A stretch of DNA of 64,000 bases. It comes from Lentibacter sp. XHP0401. Its GTDB lineage: Bacteria > Pseudomonadota > Alphaproteobacteria > Rhodobacterales > Rhodobacteraceae. Below are positions 1 through 9,133 of this stretch, piece by piece. The notes under the pieces are model-generated. The model searched no databases, was not told the origin of the DNA, and worked only from the letters and a program-made list of their open reading frames with translations. The translations under genes and the position numbers were made by a program. The stretch is taken from the NCBI RefSeq assembly GCF_025751535.1, contig NZ_JAOWLC010000005.1, positions 186,001-250,000 of the forward strand. Direction: 5' to 3'. Within the stretch, counting starts at the first letter, position 1. Each line of letters starts with the position of its first letter.

Positions 1-437
1 CGCCCCATCGCAACCCGCTGCCTTTGTCCACCAGATAGTTCACGCGGGCGGCGTTTCAGGTAACTTTCCAGTTGCAAGAGTTTTGCTGCCTCATGCACCC
101 GCTCGACAATCTCCGCCTTCGGCTTCCCTGCAATTTTCAACCCGTAGGCCATATTATCAAACACCGTCATATGTGGGTAAAGTGCGTAGTTCTGGAACAC
201 CATCGCTATGTCCCGTTCCATCGGCTCACTATCGTTGACCCGCTCACCCCCAATCTGGACTTCACCGTCCGTGACAGTTTCTAGCCCTGCCACCATGCGC
301 AGCAATGTCGACTTGCCACACCCAGAAGGACCGACAATCACGATGAACTCACCATCCAGAACCTCCAGATCGATCCCGTGTATCACTTGCGTTTTTCCAA
401 AGCTCTTTTTGAGCTCTTTAAGAGTCACTGTCGCCAT
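1..437 (-). CDS. ugpC: sn-glycerol-3-phosphate ABC transporter ATP-binding protein UgpC (3' part cut by window edge)
   Basis: ATPase that powers the glycerol-3-phosphate (or glycerophosphodiester) importer encoded upstream on the same strand. The visible 145 codons hold the start ([17 protein letters not shown]), the Walker A loop GPSGCGKST, a Q-loop ([11 protein letters not shown]) and the ABC signature [12 protein letters not shown] right at the window edge; Walker B and the regulatory C-terminal domain lie outside. The start codon is two bases after the ugpE stop, so it is the last seen gene of a ugpB-A-E-C operon. The call to Ugp rather than another carbohydrate (CUT1) importer comes from the gene order and the likeness of all four proteins; a maltose-type importer is the alternative. 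Confidence 0.85.
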   Translation of the reverse strand, partial: MATVTLKELKKSFGKTQVIHGIDLEVLDGEFIVIVGPSGCGKSTLLRMVAGLETVTDGEVQIGGERVNDSEPMERDIAMVFQNYALYPHMTVFDNMAYGLKIAGKPKAEIVERVHEAAKLLQLESYLKRRPRELSGGQRQRVAMG

Positions 438-439
438 GT

Positions 440-1285
440 CTATTTCTCGCTGTCTACAAGGCCGCGGATGAACAGCTTTTGCATGCTGATCACCACAATC
501 ACAGGCGGGATCATCGCCAAAATCGAGGTTGCCATGATAACCGGCCAATCCGCCGTATCATCGCCGCTCGGAAACATCTGTTTGATACCCATAACAATGG
601 TGTTCATCGAGGGGTCCGTAGTAATCAGTAGCGGCCACAGATACTGGTTCCAGCCATATATGAACAAAATCACAAAAAGCGCAGCAACATTTGTGCGGCT
701 CATTGGAAGCAGGATATCCCAGAAGAAACGCATTGGCCCCGCGCCATCGACACGCGCGGCCTCGGTCAACTCGTCTGGAACGGTCATAAAAAACTGACGA
801 AACAAGAACGTCGCGGTGGCTGACGCGATCAGTGGAAATATCAGGCCTGAATAGCTGTTGAGCATACCAAAATTCGCAGCAACTTCGTAAGTTGGAACAA
901 TTCGCACTTCAACAGGCAACATTAGGGTCATAAAAATCAACCAGAAGAAAAGCCGCCGCCCGGGGAACTTGAAATACACGATAGCAAATGCGGACAGCAG
1001 TGAGATCACAATCTTGCCCACAGCGATACCCATCGCCATCACCAGAGAGTTAAGCATCATCCAGCCAACAGGCGCATTTACGCCCGAGATCAAAGCCCTG
1101 CGATAATTCTCGAAAAACTGGTCCCCTGGCAATAGTGGCATCGGTGGTTTTACGATTTCAGGTTGCGTCACTGTCGAGGCGACAAACGCAAGCCAGATCG
1201 GAAAAAAGATAAACAGCAGCCCAACAATCAGGCCCAGATGCGTCATCCAGCGTCCGACACCGCGTCTTTCCACCATGCCAGCCAT
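440..1285 (-). CDS. ugpE: sn-glycerol-3-phosphate ABC transporter permease UgpE
   Basis: Inner-membrane permease subunit of the Ugp importer, 281 residues, the usual length for the family. About six hydrophobic segments are visible; the cytoplasmic EAA loop that docks on the ATPase is around residues 170-190 ([17 protein letters not shown]). The stop of the upstream ugpA gene overlaps its start codon by one base (position 1285), a sign of translational coupling. It follows ugpA and precedes ugpC, the classic order. Substrate is inferred from the family and neighbours, not from any residue seen here. Confidence 0.85.
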   Translation of the reverse strand: MAGMVERRGVGRWMTHLGLIVGLLFIFFPIWLAFVASTVTQPEIVKPPMPLLPGDQFFENYRRALISGVNAPVGWMMLNSLVMAMGIAVGKIVISLLSAFAIVYFKFPGRRLFFWLIFMTLMLPVEVRIVPTYEVAANFGMLNSYSGLIFPLIASATATFLFRQFFMTVPDELTEAARVDGAGPMRFFWDILLPMSRTNVAALFVILFIYGWNQYLWPLLITTDPSMNTIVMGIKQMFPSGDDTADWPVIMATSILAMIPPVIVVISMQKLFIRGLVDSEK

Positions 1286-2166
1286 CAGTAGTGCACCCGG
1301 CGCTCGATAAACTTAAACTGTACAATAGTCAGGATGCCGACAATCACCAGCAAGATCACTGATTGGGCGGCAGAGGAGCCAAGATCCTGCCCCACGAAGC
1401 CGTCCTTGAACACCTTGTACACAAGGATCGTAGTCGTTTGCTGCGGTCCGCCACTAGTAATCGTATGGATCACCCCGAAGGTTTCAAAGAAGGCATAGAC
1501 AATGTTGACCACCAGCAAAAAGAACGTAACGGGCGACAAGAGCGGCCAGACGATGGTGCGGAACCGTGTCCAGAACTTTGCTCCATCAATCGCCGCCGCT
1601 TCAATCACGCTGCGCGGAATAGCCTGAAGCCCCGCAAGGAAGAACAGGAAGTTATAACTGATCCGGCCCCATGCAGAAGCGACCACGACAAGGCCCATCG
1701 CCTCCTCGCCGTTCAGAACATGGTTCCAGTCATACCCAAGCTGGCCCAGATACCAAGTTACAACCCCGACGCGAGTGTTGAACATGAAAAGCCACAAGAC
1801 CCCTGCCACAGCAGGAGCCACAGCGTAGGGCCAGATCAGCAAGGTGCGGTAAACACCCGAGCCTTTGATCAATCGGTCTGCCAGCACGGCGAGGTAAAGT
1901 GCCACACCCATAGACACGAGCGTCACCAATATGGAAAATATGGCTGTCGTCACAAACGACGCGCGATAATAGGCGTTCCCCAACAGGTATTCAAAGTTGC
2001 CTAGACCGACCCACTGCATTGACAAGCCGAACGGATCCGGGATGAAAAGTGACTGATAGATCGCCTGCCCAGCTGGGTAGAAAAAGAAAACAGCTGTCAC
2101 TACCAGTTGCGGGAGAACCAGCAGCAACGGCAACCATATGCCCTTGAAATTAACGCGCTTTTCCAT
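1285..2166 (-). CDS. ugpA: sn-glycerol-3-phosphate ABC transporter permease UgpA
   Basis: Second permease subunit of the same importer, 293 residues with about six membrane segments starting with a long hydrophobic stretch near residues 10-35. The EAA loop reads [20 protein letters not shown] about two thirds along the chain and pairs with that of UgpE. It starts 45 bases after the ugpB stop, and the spacer contains a perfect 9-bp stem-loop. The ATG start is well placed and the first residues ([14 protein letters not shown]) are typical of the family. Confidence 0.85.
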   Translation of the reverse strand: MEKRVNFKGIWLPLLLVLPQLVVTAVFFFYPAGQAIYQSLFIPDPFGLSMQWVGLGNFEYLLGNAYYRASFVTTAIFSILVTLVSMGVALYLAVLADRLIKGSGVYRTLLIWPYAVAPAVAGVLWLFMFNTRVGVVTWYLGQLGYDWNHVLNGEEAMGLVVVASAWGRISYNFLFFLAGLQAIPRSVIEAAAIDGAKFWTRFRTIVWPLLSPVTFFLLVVNIVYAFFETFGVIHTITSGGPQQTTTILVYKVFKDGFVGQDLGSSAAQSVILLVIVGILTIVQFKFIERRVHY

Positions 2167-2173
2167 ATCAAAG

Positions 2174-2203
2174 CCCGCGCTCCGACAGATGCCAGAGCGC
2201 GGG
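2174..2203 (-). promoter_or_regulatory. Intercistronic stem-loop between ugpB and ugpA
   Basis: Perfect 9-bp stem (CCCGCGCTC at 2174-2182 with GAGCGCGGG at 2195-2203) and a 12-base loop, just after the ugpB stop and before ugpA. There is no U-tract, so it is more likely an mRNA-stabilising or attenuating hairpin that raises binding-protein output over permease than a full terminator. Confidence 0.6.
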
Positions 2204-2211
2204 AATTTCCT

Positions 2212-3522
2212 TTAGCGGTTTGTCTGTTCAAAACGGCGGAGCAGCTCGTCACCCCGCTGTTTTGCCGAGTCCAGAGCCGCCTGCGCGTCTTTGTCACCAG
2301 ACCAGACAGCTTCAAGCTCTTCGTCGATAATCCCGCGGACCTGATCGAACGAACCCAGACGAATACCTTTGGAGTTTTCGGTTGGTGCATTGGCTGTCAT
2401 CTGGATAACCGCAATATCCGTGCCAGGGTTAACATCATAAAACCCTTGTTCCTTGGTTAGGTCAGCTGCAGCCTGGGTAATCGGAAGATAGCCCGTATCC
2501 TGATGCCACTTCGCTTGGATTTCAGGCGATGAGAGGAAGTTCAAAAAGGCTGCAACACCTTTGTATTCCTCGTCAGGCTGTCCTGCCATAACCCACAAAG
2601 AAGCACCGCCGATAATCGTGTTCTGCGGTGCACCTTCAACATCTGACCAATAGGGCAAAGGCCGCACATCAAACTCAAACGTAGCCTCATCCTTGATACC
2701 CGCATAGCCTGCAGAACTCTCGGTGAAGAGTGCACATTCACCGCTACGAAAGTTTGCGCCGCTTTCATTTCGTCGGCCCGTGTAAATGAATTTTCCGTCT
2801 TTAGCCCATTCCCCCATGGTCTGAATGTGTTTGACCTGAATTGGGCCATTCATCGCCAACTCGGTGTCAACACCATCAAACCCGTTGGCTTTCGTGGCAA
2901 ACGGCGTGTTGTGATAAGCTGACAGGTTTTCCAAGTGGATCCAGCTTTGCCATGCGGTTACTAACGGACAGGCATGGCCCGCATCTTTCAATTGGCCAAG
3001 CACATCTCCAACCTGATCCCATGTGTTCAGATCAACATCCGCATCAATTCCCGCATTCGTCAAAGCGTCGCGATTCACCCACAGAACCGGGGTGGACGCG
3101 TTGAACGGAAGAGAAAGCATCTGGCCACCACTTGTCGTGTAGTAGCCGTTGACCGACCCGATAAAATCATCTGGGTTAAAGTCAGCACCCGCATCCGCCA
3201 TCACCTCATACACAGGCTTGATCGCTCCTTTGGCAGCCATCATTGTGGCTGTACCAACCTCAAAAACCATCAGGATGTCAGGCTGTTCTCCCGCACGGAA
3301 TGCCGCGATCCCGGCGTTCAGCGTTTCTGAATAATTGCCCTTATGCGATGCCGTAACCTTGTAATCAGACTGTGAAGCATTGAAGGTCTCAACCTGTTCA
3401 GCCACCAGTTCCCCCAACCGCCCGGTAAAGGCATGCCAGAATTCCACCTCTGTCTGCGCTACAGCGGGCATTGCACTCACCAAAGCAGCAACACTCGCCA
3501 AAACTGTGTTTCTCAAAAACAT
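2212..3522 (-). CDS. ugpB: sn-glycerol-3-phosphate ABC transporter substrate-binding protein UgpB
   Basis: Periplasmic binding protein that delivers glycerol-3-phosphate or its diesters to UgpAE. 436 residues, with a Sec signal peptide (MFLRNTVLASVAALVSAMPAVAQ, cut near residue 23) followed by the family-typical VEFWHAFTG. Further likeness is in SLPFNASTPVLWVNRDAL and AGYAGIKDEA. It is the first gene of the minus-strand ugpBAEC operon; the 141-base space upstream, up to oxyR on the same strand, should hold the promoter, although read-through from oxyR is possible. Phosphate regulation is common for this operon but no Pho box was recognised. Confidence 0.88.
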   Translation of the reverse strand: MFLRNTVLASVAALVSAMPAVAQTEVEFWHAFTGRLGELVAEQVETFNASQSDYKVTASHKGNYSETLNAGIAAFRAGEQPDILMVFEVGTATMMAAKGAIKPVYEVMADAGADFNPDDFIGSVNGYYTTSGGQMLSLPFNASTPVLWVNRDALTNAGIDADVDLNTWDQVGDVLGQLKDAGHACPLVTAWQSWIHLENLSAYHNTPFATKANGFDGVDTELAMNGPIQVKHIQTMGEWAKDGKFIYTGRRNESGANFRSGECALFTESSAGYAGIKDEATFEFDVRPLPYWSDVEGAPQNTIIGGASLWVMAGQPDEEYKGVAAFLNFLSSPEIQAKWHQDTGYLPITQAAADLTKEQGFYDVNPGTDIAVIQMTANAPTENSKGIRLGSFDQVRGIIDEELEAVWSGDKDAQAALDSAKQRGDELLRRFEQTNR

Positions 3523-3663
3523 TTGAATGTCTCCCCATTCTGATTTCCTAAGTCAGCCTAGAAGCTGACACCCTACGCTGGCAACTGTTCTTTCTCGCCG
3601 AGCTCGGGCCAACGTCTGACAGTTTTATATTACAGCACAATGACAGGACGTTCCGGACAGGGG

Positions 3664-4569
3664 TCATTCGTTAGTACCGCTCCTTGAAGCCCTCTTATGC
3701 TCTTCCAGCAGCAAACCTCCGAGCTTTTTGAAAACCTCGACTCTAGCTGATCCTGCACGCCACGCTAGGGCGACGCGGCGCGGACAAGCATCAGGAAGAG
3801 GCGTAAGCTGAATCTGTGTGTTGCCCACGACGCCTGCTTGTATTGCAAGGTTTGGAAGAAGGGTTATTCCCAACCCCTCAGACACCATCGCGATCAATGT
3901 GGTCAGGCTTGTTGCTGCAAAGCTGTCTTCAGAAGCGGCAATACGCCCAGGATAGGCCTCCAATGCGTGACGCTGGAGGCAGTGCCCCTTCTCCAGAAGC
4001 ATAAGCTGGCCACTTTCTGTCAACTCCTCAGCGCCGTGTGGCAAGGGCCAACCGGCAGGCGAAGCCAATTGGTAACCGTCGTCAAAAAGCGTCATGGTTT
4101 CTAATGCCCCCGTCTCAAACGGTAAGGCGATCAGCACCAAATCAAGCCGCCCTGCCTTTAGCCCATCAATCAGGGCCTCAGTCATTTCTTCACGCAAATA
4201 CACTCGCAGATCAGGAAAGGCGTTGCGGATCGCGGGCAAAGCGCGAGGCAGCAAATAAGGGCCAATGGTGGGAATGGATCCAAGCTTCAAGTCTCCTTCA
4301 AATGGATTCTTATGTGCCTGTGCCACGGCCTCAATCTCGGCTGCCCCCAACAAAAGTTCTCGGGCACGTTCGGTCAGTTCTTCACCTAATGGTGTCATTA
4401 AAACGCTGCGCCGTGTCCGCTCAATCAATTGCACACCGAGGCGGTCTTCGAGCTCCTTAATTCCCGCACTCAGCGTTGGCTGGGTCACGAAGCACAGTTC
4501 CGCCGCGCGTGAAAAGCTCAATGTGTCCGCAACAGCGATAAGATATCGCATTTGACGCAGTGTAATCAC
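3664..4569 (-). CDS. oxyR: LysR-family hydrogen-peroxide regulator OxyR, lacking the canonical second redox cysteine
   Basis: Peroxide-sensing transcription factor, 301 residues. The N-terminal winged helix (residues 1-60, FSRAAELCFVTQPTLSAGI) binds DNA; the rest is the LysR effector domain. The peroxidatic cysteine is in the OxyR signature LLEKGHCLQRHALE (C197, codon 3979-3981). In E. coli-type OxyR the disulfide partner is nine residues later; here that site is tyrosine (Y206, codon 3952-3954). The only other cysteines are C26 in the helix-turn-helix and C262. It is divergent from a peroxiredoxin gene with an OxyR-type operator between them, which supports the role. A one-cysteine mode, another partner, or a mainly reduced-form repressor are all possible. 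Confidence 0.85.
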   Translation of the reverse strand: MITLRQMRYLIAVADTLSFSRAAELCFVTQPTLSAGIKELEDRLGVQLIERTRRSVLMTPLGEELTERARELLLGAAEIEAVAQAHKNPFEGDLKLGSIPTIGPYLLPRALPAIRNAFPDLRVYLREEMTEALIDGLKAGRLDLVLIALPFETGALETMTLFDDGYQLASPAGWPLPHGAEELTESGQLMLLEKGHCLQRHALEAYPGRIAASEDSFAATSLTTLIAMVSEGLGITLLPNLAIQAGVVGNTQIQLTPLPDACPRRVALAWRAGSARVEVFKKLGGLLLEEHKRASRSGTNE

Positions 4570-4571
4570 TT

Positions 4572-4608
4572 ATTGATTTCCTCTATTACATTTAGCTTTA
4601 TATTCAAT
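4572..4608. promoter_or_regulatory. Candidate OxyR operator between oxyR and peroxiredoxin
   Basis: Four tetrads with exact seven-base spacing fill 37 bases: ATTG (4572-4575), CTAT (4583-4586), AGCT (4594-4597), CAAT (4605-4608). The published OxyR consensus is ATAG-N7-CTAT-N7-ATAG-N7-CTAT, so spacing and length match fully while only the second tetrad is an exact match; the outer tetrads are mutual reverse complements. It begins three bases upstream of the oxyR start, which fits autorepression plus activation of the divergent gene. Confidence 0.6.
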
Positions 4609-4673
4609 TTCTCCTATCCATGTCCAGCCGCTATTTCTGTGACATCGAAACGCTGACATGAAGGAAAGCAGAC

Positions 4674-5318
4674 ATGACTGACCAGATACAAACCACTGGC
4701 GCCCGCTTGAACGAACCCGCCCCCGCATTTGATGCACCTACCACCCATGGTCGCAAAACACTGGAAGATTACCGTGGAAAATGGCTGGTGTTGTTCTCAC
4801 ACCCCGCCGATTTCACCCCTGTTTGCACAACAGAATTTATCGCCTTTGCCAAAAAGCAGGATGATTTCACTGCCCGCAACACCGAGCTCTTGGGATTGTC
4901 TATCGACAGCCACTACAGCCACATCGCATGGATGTTGAACATCAAGGAAAAGTTCGGTGTCGAGATCAAATTCCCGATTATTGCCGATCTTAACATGGCA
5001 GTTGCACAAGCCTACGGAATGATCCAGCCGGGCGCGTCGGATACGGCAGCGGTTCGGGCAACATTCCTGATCGATCCCGAAGGGGTTCTGCGTGCAATGG
5101 TCTATTATCCGATGAACGCGGGTCGCTCGGTGGATGAGATTTACCGCCTGCTCGTTGCAATGCAGACCGCTGACGAGAACAAATGTGCGATGCCGGAAAA
5201 TTGGAAGCCAGGCCAGCCTGTGATCGTGCCGACACCCGCAACCCCCGAGGCTGCAATGGCCCGTGCCGAGGAAGGTTACGAGACTGTGGACTGGTATTTC
5301 TCGACCCGCACACTCTGA
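4674..5318 (+). CDS. 1-Cys (Prx6-type) peroxiredoxin
   Basis: Thiol peroxidase that reduces hydrogen peroxide and organic peroxides in the cytoplasm. 214 residues. The peroxidatic cysteine is C51 in HPADFTPVCTTEF, the Prx6 signature; the long C-terminal half (VRATFLIDPEGVLRAMVYYP) and the segment NKCAMPENWKPGQPVIVPTP are also typical of Prx6 rather than AhpC. A further cysteine in NKC could act as a resolving residue as in archaeal members. It starts 104 bases from oxyR on the other strand, with a spaced GGAAAG ribosome site, and is followed by dps. OxyR control is inferred from the operator and position. Confidence 0.9.
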   Translation: MTDQIQTTGARLNEPAPAFDAPTTHGRKTLEDYRGKWLVLFSHPADFTPVCTTEFIAFAKKQDDFTARNTELLGLSIDSHYSHIAWMLNIKEKFGVEIKFPIIADLNMAVAQAYGMIQPGASDTAAVRATFLIDPEGVLRAMVYYPMNAGRSVDEIYRLLVAMQTADENKCAMPENWKPGQPVIVPTPATPEAAMARAEEGYETVDWYFSTRTL

Positions 5319-5323
5319 AACTT

Positions 5324-5346
5324 GAGCGGGCCTTTGAGGCCCGCTC
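5324..5346 (+). promoter_or_regulatory. Stem-loop between peroxiredoxin and dps
   Basis: Perfect 9-bp stem GAGCGGGCC / GGCCCGCTC with a five-base loop TTTGA, six bases after the peroxiredoxin stop. No run of T follows, so it is best read as a 3'-end stabiliser or partial attenuator between two co-directional genes. Confidence 0.5.
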
Positions 5347-5414
5347 ACACCGACTTAAGTTATGCAACGAGGACTGCCCCGCCCTATCCACAGCCTCATA
5401 AAAGGAGACATCTC

Positions 5415-5858
5415 ATGACCGCTGCATCGCAAAAGAATACCAACAGTTTGAAGTCCGTATTGGGCGAAACATTCCGCCTCTATGTTCAGACACACGGGTA
5501 TCACTGGAACGTCGAAGGCCCCAGCTTTCGCCAGTTGCACGTGCTGTTTGAGGAGCAATATCAAAACCTCTGGGGCGCTTTGGACGAGATCGCCGAACGT
5601 ATCCGCACCCAAGGGGCTCATGCACCCGGGTCTGTCGCTGAGCTAATGGCCTTGGCTGGTCCCGAGGACGCGACGGCGCAGTCGTCTGACGAGATGATCA
5701 GCAAATTGATCACTGGCCATGAAGTTTTGGCCGAGACCTTGCGCGCAGCCATCGAGACAAGCGGGGAGGCCGGGGATGAAGTTTCTGCCGGTATTTTGAC
5801 CGACCGTCTGGAGTGGCATGAAAAAGAGCTTTGGATGATGAAAGCCAGCACCCGCTAA
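5415..5858 (+). CDS. dps: Dps/ferritin-like DNA-protection protein
   Basis: Dodecameric mini-ferritin expected to oxidise and store iron with peroxide and so protect DNA. 147 residues. The ferroxidase motif is visible as THGYHWNVEGPSF followed by HVLFEEQYQNLWGALDEIAERI, and the C-terminal LEWHEKELWMMKAS is typical. The start chosen (MTAASQKNTN) has AAAGGAGA seven bases upstream; a longer frame from 5322 would run through the intergenic hairpin and is rejected. It is second in the peroxiredoxin-dps-hydrolase series, so peroxide induction by OxyR is likely. Confidence 0.9.
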   Translation: MTAASQKNTNSLKSVLGETFRLYVQTHGYHWNVEGPSFRQLHVLFEEQYQNLWGALDEIAERIRTQGAHAPGSVAELMALAGPEDATAQSSDEMISKLITGHEVLAETLRAAIETSGEAGDEVSAGILTDRLEWHEKELWMMKASTR

Positions 5859-5917
5859 ACCACTTTGGACACGCCTTCGGGCTGCCCCCACACCATATAT
5901 CTAACTGGAGAAGACCA

Positions 5918-6787
5918 ATGAGTAATCCTATCGTAAAAAGCTTCTGGGACAAACCGACTGGAAGCTGGCAATATGTGTTTCACGACCCCGAAACAATGAA
6001 AGGGGCGATCATTGATCCCGTGATGGATTACGATCCACTGGCAGGCGCGACAACAACCCAAAACGCCGAGAAGCTGTTGGAATATGTCCGTGAGACGGGC
6101 ATCGACCTGGTTTGGATCCTCGACACCCACCCACATGCCGACCACTTTTCAGCCGCGCCGTGGCTCAAAGCGCAGACAGGCGCCTCCACCGGAATCGGTG
6201 AAAAGGTCACCAGTGTACAAACCCTTTGGCAGGGTATCTACAACCTGCCCAAAGATTTCCCAACAGATGGCAGTCAATGGGACAGGCTGTTCTCCGATGG
6301 CGATACATTTATGGTCGGCAATGTGCCGGTATCGGTAATGTTTTCACCTGGCCATACGTTGGCATCGATCACATATGTGGCGGGCAACGCCGCATTTGTA
6401 CATGATACGTTAATGATGCCAGATAGCGGCAGCTCACGCGCTGATTTCCCAGGCGGCAGTTCAGTCGAGTTATTTAACAGCATTTCAGCCATCCTCGCCT
6501 TGCCGGAAGAAACCCGCGTGTTCGTCGGGCACGACTATGCCCCCAACCGGGAGGCGGCCTGTGAAGCAACGGTCGCCCAGCACAAAGCACTCAACATCCA
6601 CTGGAAGGACAATCCTTCAGAGGCTGAATACCGCGCCGTGCGCGACGCCCGCGACGCAACCTTGTCACTTCCTAAGTTGATGTTGGCCGCCTTGCAGATC
6701 AACATTCGTGGTGGTCGCTTACCGAAGGCAGAAGACAACGGGCGTTCTTACCTGAAGGTCCCGTTGAATTACTTCGCGAGCCGCTAA
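5918..6787 (+). CDS. Metallo-beta-lactamase-fold hydrolase, persulfide-dioxygenase-like
   Basis: Metal-dependent enzyme of the MBL superfamily, 289 residues, resembling the ETHE1/Blh group that oxidises glutathione persulfide. The metal motif is DTHPHADHFSAA, with later ligands in FSPGHTLASITY, FVHDTLMMPDSG and VFVGHDY. The segment GSSRADFPGGSS also fits ETHE1-like proteins. The start MSNPIVKSF was taken because CTGGAGAAGACC lies just upstream; a longer frame overlaps dps. It is 59 bases after dps and may share its transcript. Substrate is not certain: sulfur-carrier persulfide or glutathione thioesters are both possible. Confidence 0.75.
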   Translation: MSNPIVKSFWDKPTGSWQYVFHDPETMKGAIIDPVMDYDPLAGATTTQNAEKLLEYVRETGIDLVWILDTHPHADHFSAAPWLKAQTGASTGIGEKVTSVQTLWQGIYNLPKDFPTDGSQWDRLFSDGDTFMVGNVPVSVMFSPGHTLASITYVAGNAAFVHDTLMMPDSGSSRADFPGGSSVELFNSISAILALPEETRVFVGHDYAPNREAACEATVAQHKALNIHWKDNPSEAEYRAVRDARDATLSLPKLMLAALQINIRGGRLPKAEDNGRSYLKVPLNYFASR

Positions 6788-6798
6788 ACTCAACCTCC

Positions 6799-7563
6799 TT
6801 AGCGGTGATGGCGCCATTCAGTCGGTGTCATCCCGCTTTGGCGCCGGAAAGCAGCGACAAAGGCCGAAGGGCTTGAATACCCTAACGATGCGGCGAGCTT
6901 GGTGCTGCCGTGCCCACGCTGAATACCCTCAAGCGCCAGTACAAAACGCATCCGATCGCGCCAATTTCTCCATGTCATGCCAGTTTCGTTTTGAAAAAGC
7001 CGGCTTAGCGTGCGCTCGCTGATCCCCGCCCTCCTCGCAAGACGTGCTAGACTGCCAGCCTCTCGAGGCTCGGCCAGAATGTGCGAGATGATCTGCGCCA
7101 GTCGGACATCTTTACTACCTGGCAAATGCAGATCAGGGCGCTCAAGTCGCGAAATTTCGTCTAATGCAACCCAACCCAGGCGCCTCTCCTGTGCGTTAGG
7201 CAAGGGGTCGCCTTGCACCATTCGTCGCGCAATACCGCGCATCAATGGCGTTGCGCGCAAAACAGCGGGATGATCAGGCATAGCGATACGATCGCAAAAT
7301 CTAGAATTCACTTGAAACACCTGAAATTCGATCCTGTCAGATGCCGCTACCAGTGGCGCCATTCCGGCAGGAATCCAGATTCCAAACCGGTCCGGGATAA
7401 ACCAGCGATCTTCGGCCACCTCGACACGCATCATACCGTCAAAGCAGAACATTGCTAGCGCAAGGCCATTATCAACAAACCTGAGTGCGCCTTTTTCCAA
7501 GGGACCAGACCATACCACAACCGGACGCCGACCGAGTGGCGGAAATTCGACATTATTTGTCAT
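6799..7563 (-). CDS. AraC-family transcriptional regulator with N-terminal cupin
   Basis: DNA-binding regulator, 254 residues. The first 120 residues look like a small beta-barrel sensor (FIPDRFGIWIPAGMAPLV); the C-terminal 100 residues are an AraC double helix-turn-helix (SLARLARRAGISERTLSRLF and AASLGYSSPSAFVAAFRRQS). It is convergent with the MBL gene (11-base gap) and divergent, by 65 bases, from an SLC13 anion permease, so that permease is its most likely target. The ligand is unknown. Confidence 0.85.
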   Translation of the reverse strand: MTNNVEFPPLGRRPVVVWSGPLEKGALRFVDNGLALAMFCFDGMMRVEVAEDRWFIPDRFGIWIPAGMAPLVAASDRIEFQVFQVNSRFCDRIAMPDHPAVLRATPLMRGIARRMVQGDPLPNAQERRLGWVALDEISRLERPDLHLPGSKDVRLAQIISHILAEPREAGSLARLARRAGISERTLSRLFQNETGMTWRNWRDRMRFVLALEGIQRGHGSTKLAASLGYSSPSAFVAAFRRQSGMTPTEWRHHR

Positions 7564-7628
7564 ATTGTCACTCTAGAACATCAACACCCCACGCGGTAGC
7601 CAAAAGGAAGATATAGACGAGGCCCAAA

Positions 7629-9002
7629 ATGATCCGACTGAAAGAAACCATCTTAGCCATTGCACTTGCACTTGCCGCATGGACAGTGATTACCCTTCCC
7701 GCAGGTATGACGCCCGACCAAGGACTAACTTTCGGCATCGTACTCCTTACGCTCTCGCTTTGGGGAACTGGCCTTGTGCCAGGTTATGTAGCCTCGACTT
7801 TTCTATTTGTCTCGCTGATCCTGACAGGCCTATCCACCCCGCAAGAGGTTTTTTCAAGTTTCTCGTCCTCCGCAATCTGGCTGGTCGTTGCAGGGTTTGT
7901 AATAGGCGCAGCGATCACCCATTCAGGGCTCGGGGTGCGTATAGGAGCTTTGGCGCGACCACATCTATCCAAAAGCTATGCCGCGTTGATCGCTGGATTA
8001 ATGGTACTGGGCATAGCACTGGGATTCGTGATGCCGTCATCACTCGGACGTGCCGCTGTGCTCGTGCCCGTCGGAATGACCCTCGCAGGCTCTCTGGGCT
8101 TGGAAAAAGACACTCTCGGGCGCACCGGCGTTGCTGTGATCATTGCGATCGGAACGAACATGCCGAGCTTTGCTATCCTGCCATCCAATATTCCTAACAT
8201 CATCTTTTCAGGTGTTGCTGAACAATCCTTGGGCGTGCAATTCAGCTATGCTGACTATCTCATGCTGCACTACCCCATCTTGGGAGTGCTGAAGTCGGTT
8301 TTCATTGTAGGGCTTGTGCTCTATTTCTTTCCTGCACGCGTTTCAGCGGCCTCAGACGAGCCCGCGATGACCAGCCTGCCCAGCCGCAGTCAATTGGCGC
8401 TTTTAGCAATCCTGATGGTGACATTGGGTTTATGGTCGACCGACCAAATCCATGGGATCAATGCAGCCTGGGTCGGGCTGACAACCTCTCTGGTGTTAAT
8501 GATACCAAAGCTTGGCTTTGTTCCGCCTCCAATTTTCAAATCCTCAGTCGATTTTTCAATGATTTTGTTTGTCGCGGGAGCGTTAACACTTGGGACCGTC
8601 GTTAACGCCAGCGGTTTGGGTAACATTATCGCGCACGCAGTATTGCAGATGTTGCCGTTTCAAGAAGGCCGCGACTTTCTGAACTTCATCTCACTTTCGC
8701 TTCTAGGCATCAGCACATCTATTTTCACTACATCGCCGGGTATGCCTGCCGTTCTCGTGCCCCTCGCACCAGAGTTGGCGCAAACGACCGACTTTTCTCT
8801 AAGCGCGGTATTGATGACGCAAGTCATCGGGTTTTCAACCATCCTGCTTCCCTATCAAGTCGGACCGTTGATTGTAGCAATGGGGCTAGCGGGTGAAAGC
8901 ACACGACCCTTGTTGAAGGTCACATTATCTCTGTTCGTCCTCACACTCCTGGTTCTTGTACCGCTTGATTTTCTGTGGTGGAAAATACTTGGCCAAATTT
9001 AA
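7629..9002 (+). CDS. SLC13/DASS-family anion permease
   Basis: Inner-membrane sodium- or proton-coupled carrier for dicarboxylates, sulfate or related anions. 457 residues with about 11-12 hydrophobic segments. The two SNT-like signature hairpins are visible as LPSNIPNIIFSG near residue 180 and STSIFTTSPGMPAVLVPL near residue 370. The ATG follows GAAGATATAGACGAGG. It stands alone, divergent from an AraC regulator. The substrate cannot be told from the sequence; oxidised sulfur or organic acids are plausible given the neighbouring persulfide-dioxygenase-like gene, but that is only inference. Confidence 0.8.
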   Translation: MIRLKETILAIALALAAWTVITLPAGMTPDQGLTFGIVLLTLSLWGTGLVPGYVASTFLFVSLILTGLSTPQEVFSSFSSSAIWLVVAGFVIGAAITHSGLGVRIGALARPHLSKSYAALIAGLMVLGIALGFVMPSSLGRAAVLVPVGMTLAGSLGLEKDTLGRTGVAVIIAIGTNMPSFAILPSNIPNIIFSGVAEQSLGVQFSYADYLMLHYPILGVLKSVFIVGLVLYFFPARVSAASDEPAMTSLPSRSQLALLAILMVTLGLWSTDQIHGINAAWVGLTTSLVLMIPKLGFVPPPIFKSSVDFSMILFVAGALTLGTVVNASGLGNIIAHAVLQMLPFQEGRDFLNFISLSLLGISTSIFTTSPGMPAVLVPLAPELAQTTDFSLSAVLMTQVIGFSTILLPYQVGPLIVAMGLAGESTRPLLKVTLSLFVLTLLVLVPLDFLWWKILGQI

Positions 9003-9133
9003 GCAGAGCTACAATGGATTTTCATGCCACATCAGTTCGCAGGAAGCGCAACCAAGTGCCGGCATCAAGCGTTCGAAACGCTTTAGATCCAGTTGCTCGC
9101 TAATACTGTTCTGCAACACAACCTATATCAAAC

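Noticed and set aside
9067-9085. Small hairpin (AAGCGT/ACGCTT) between convergent genes
   Set aside because: Only six pairs with no T-run; not enough to call a terminator.
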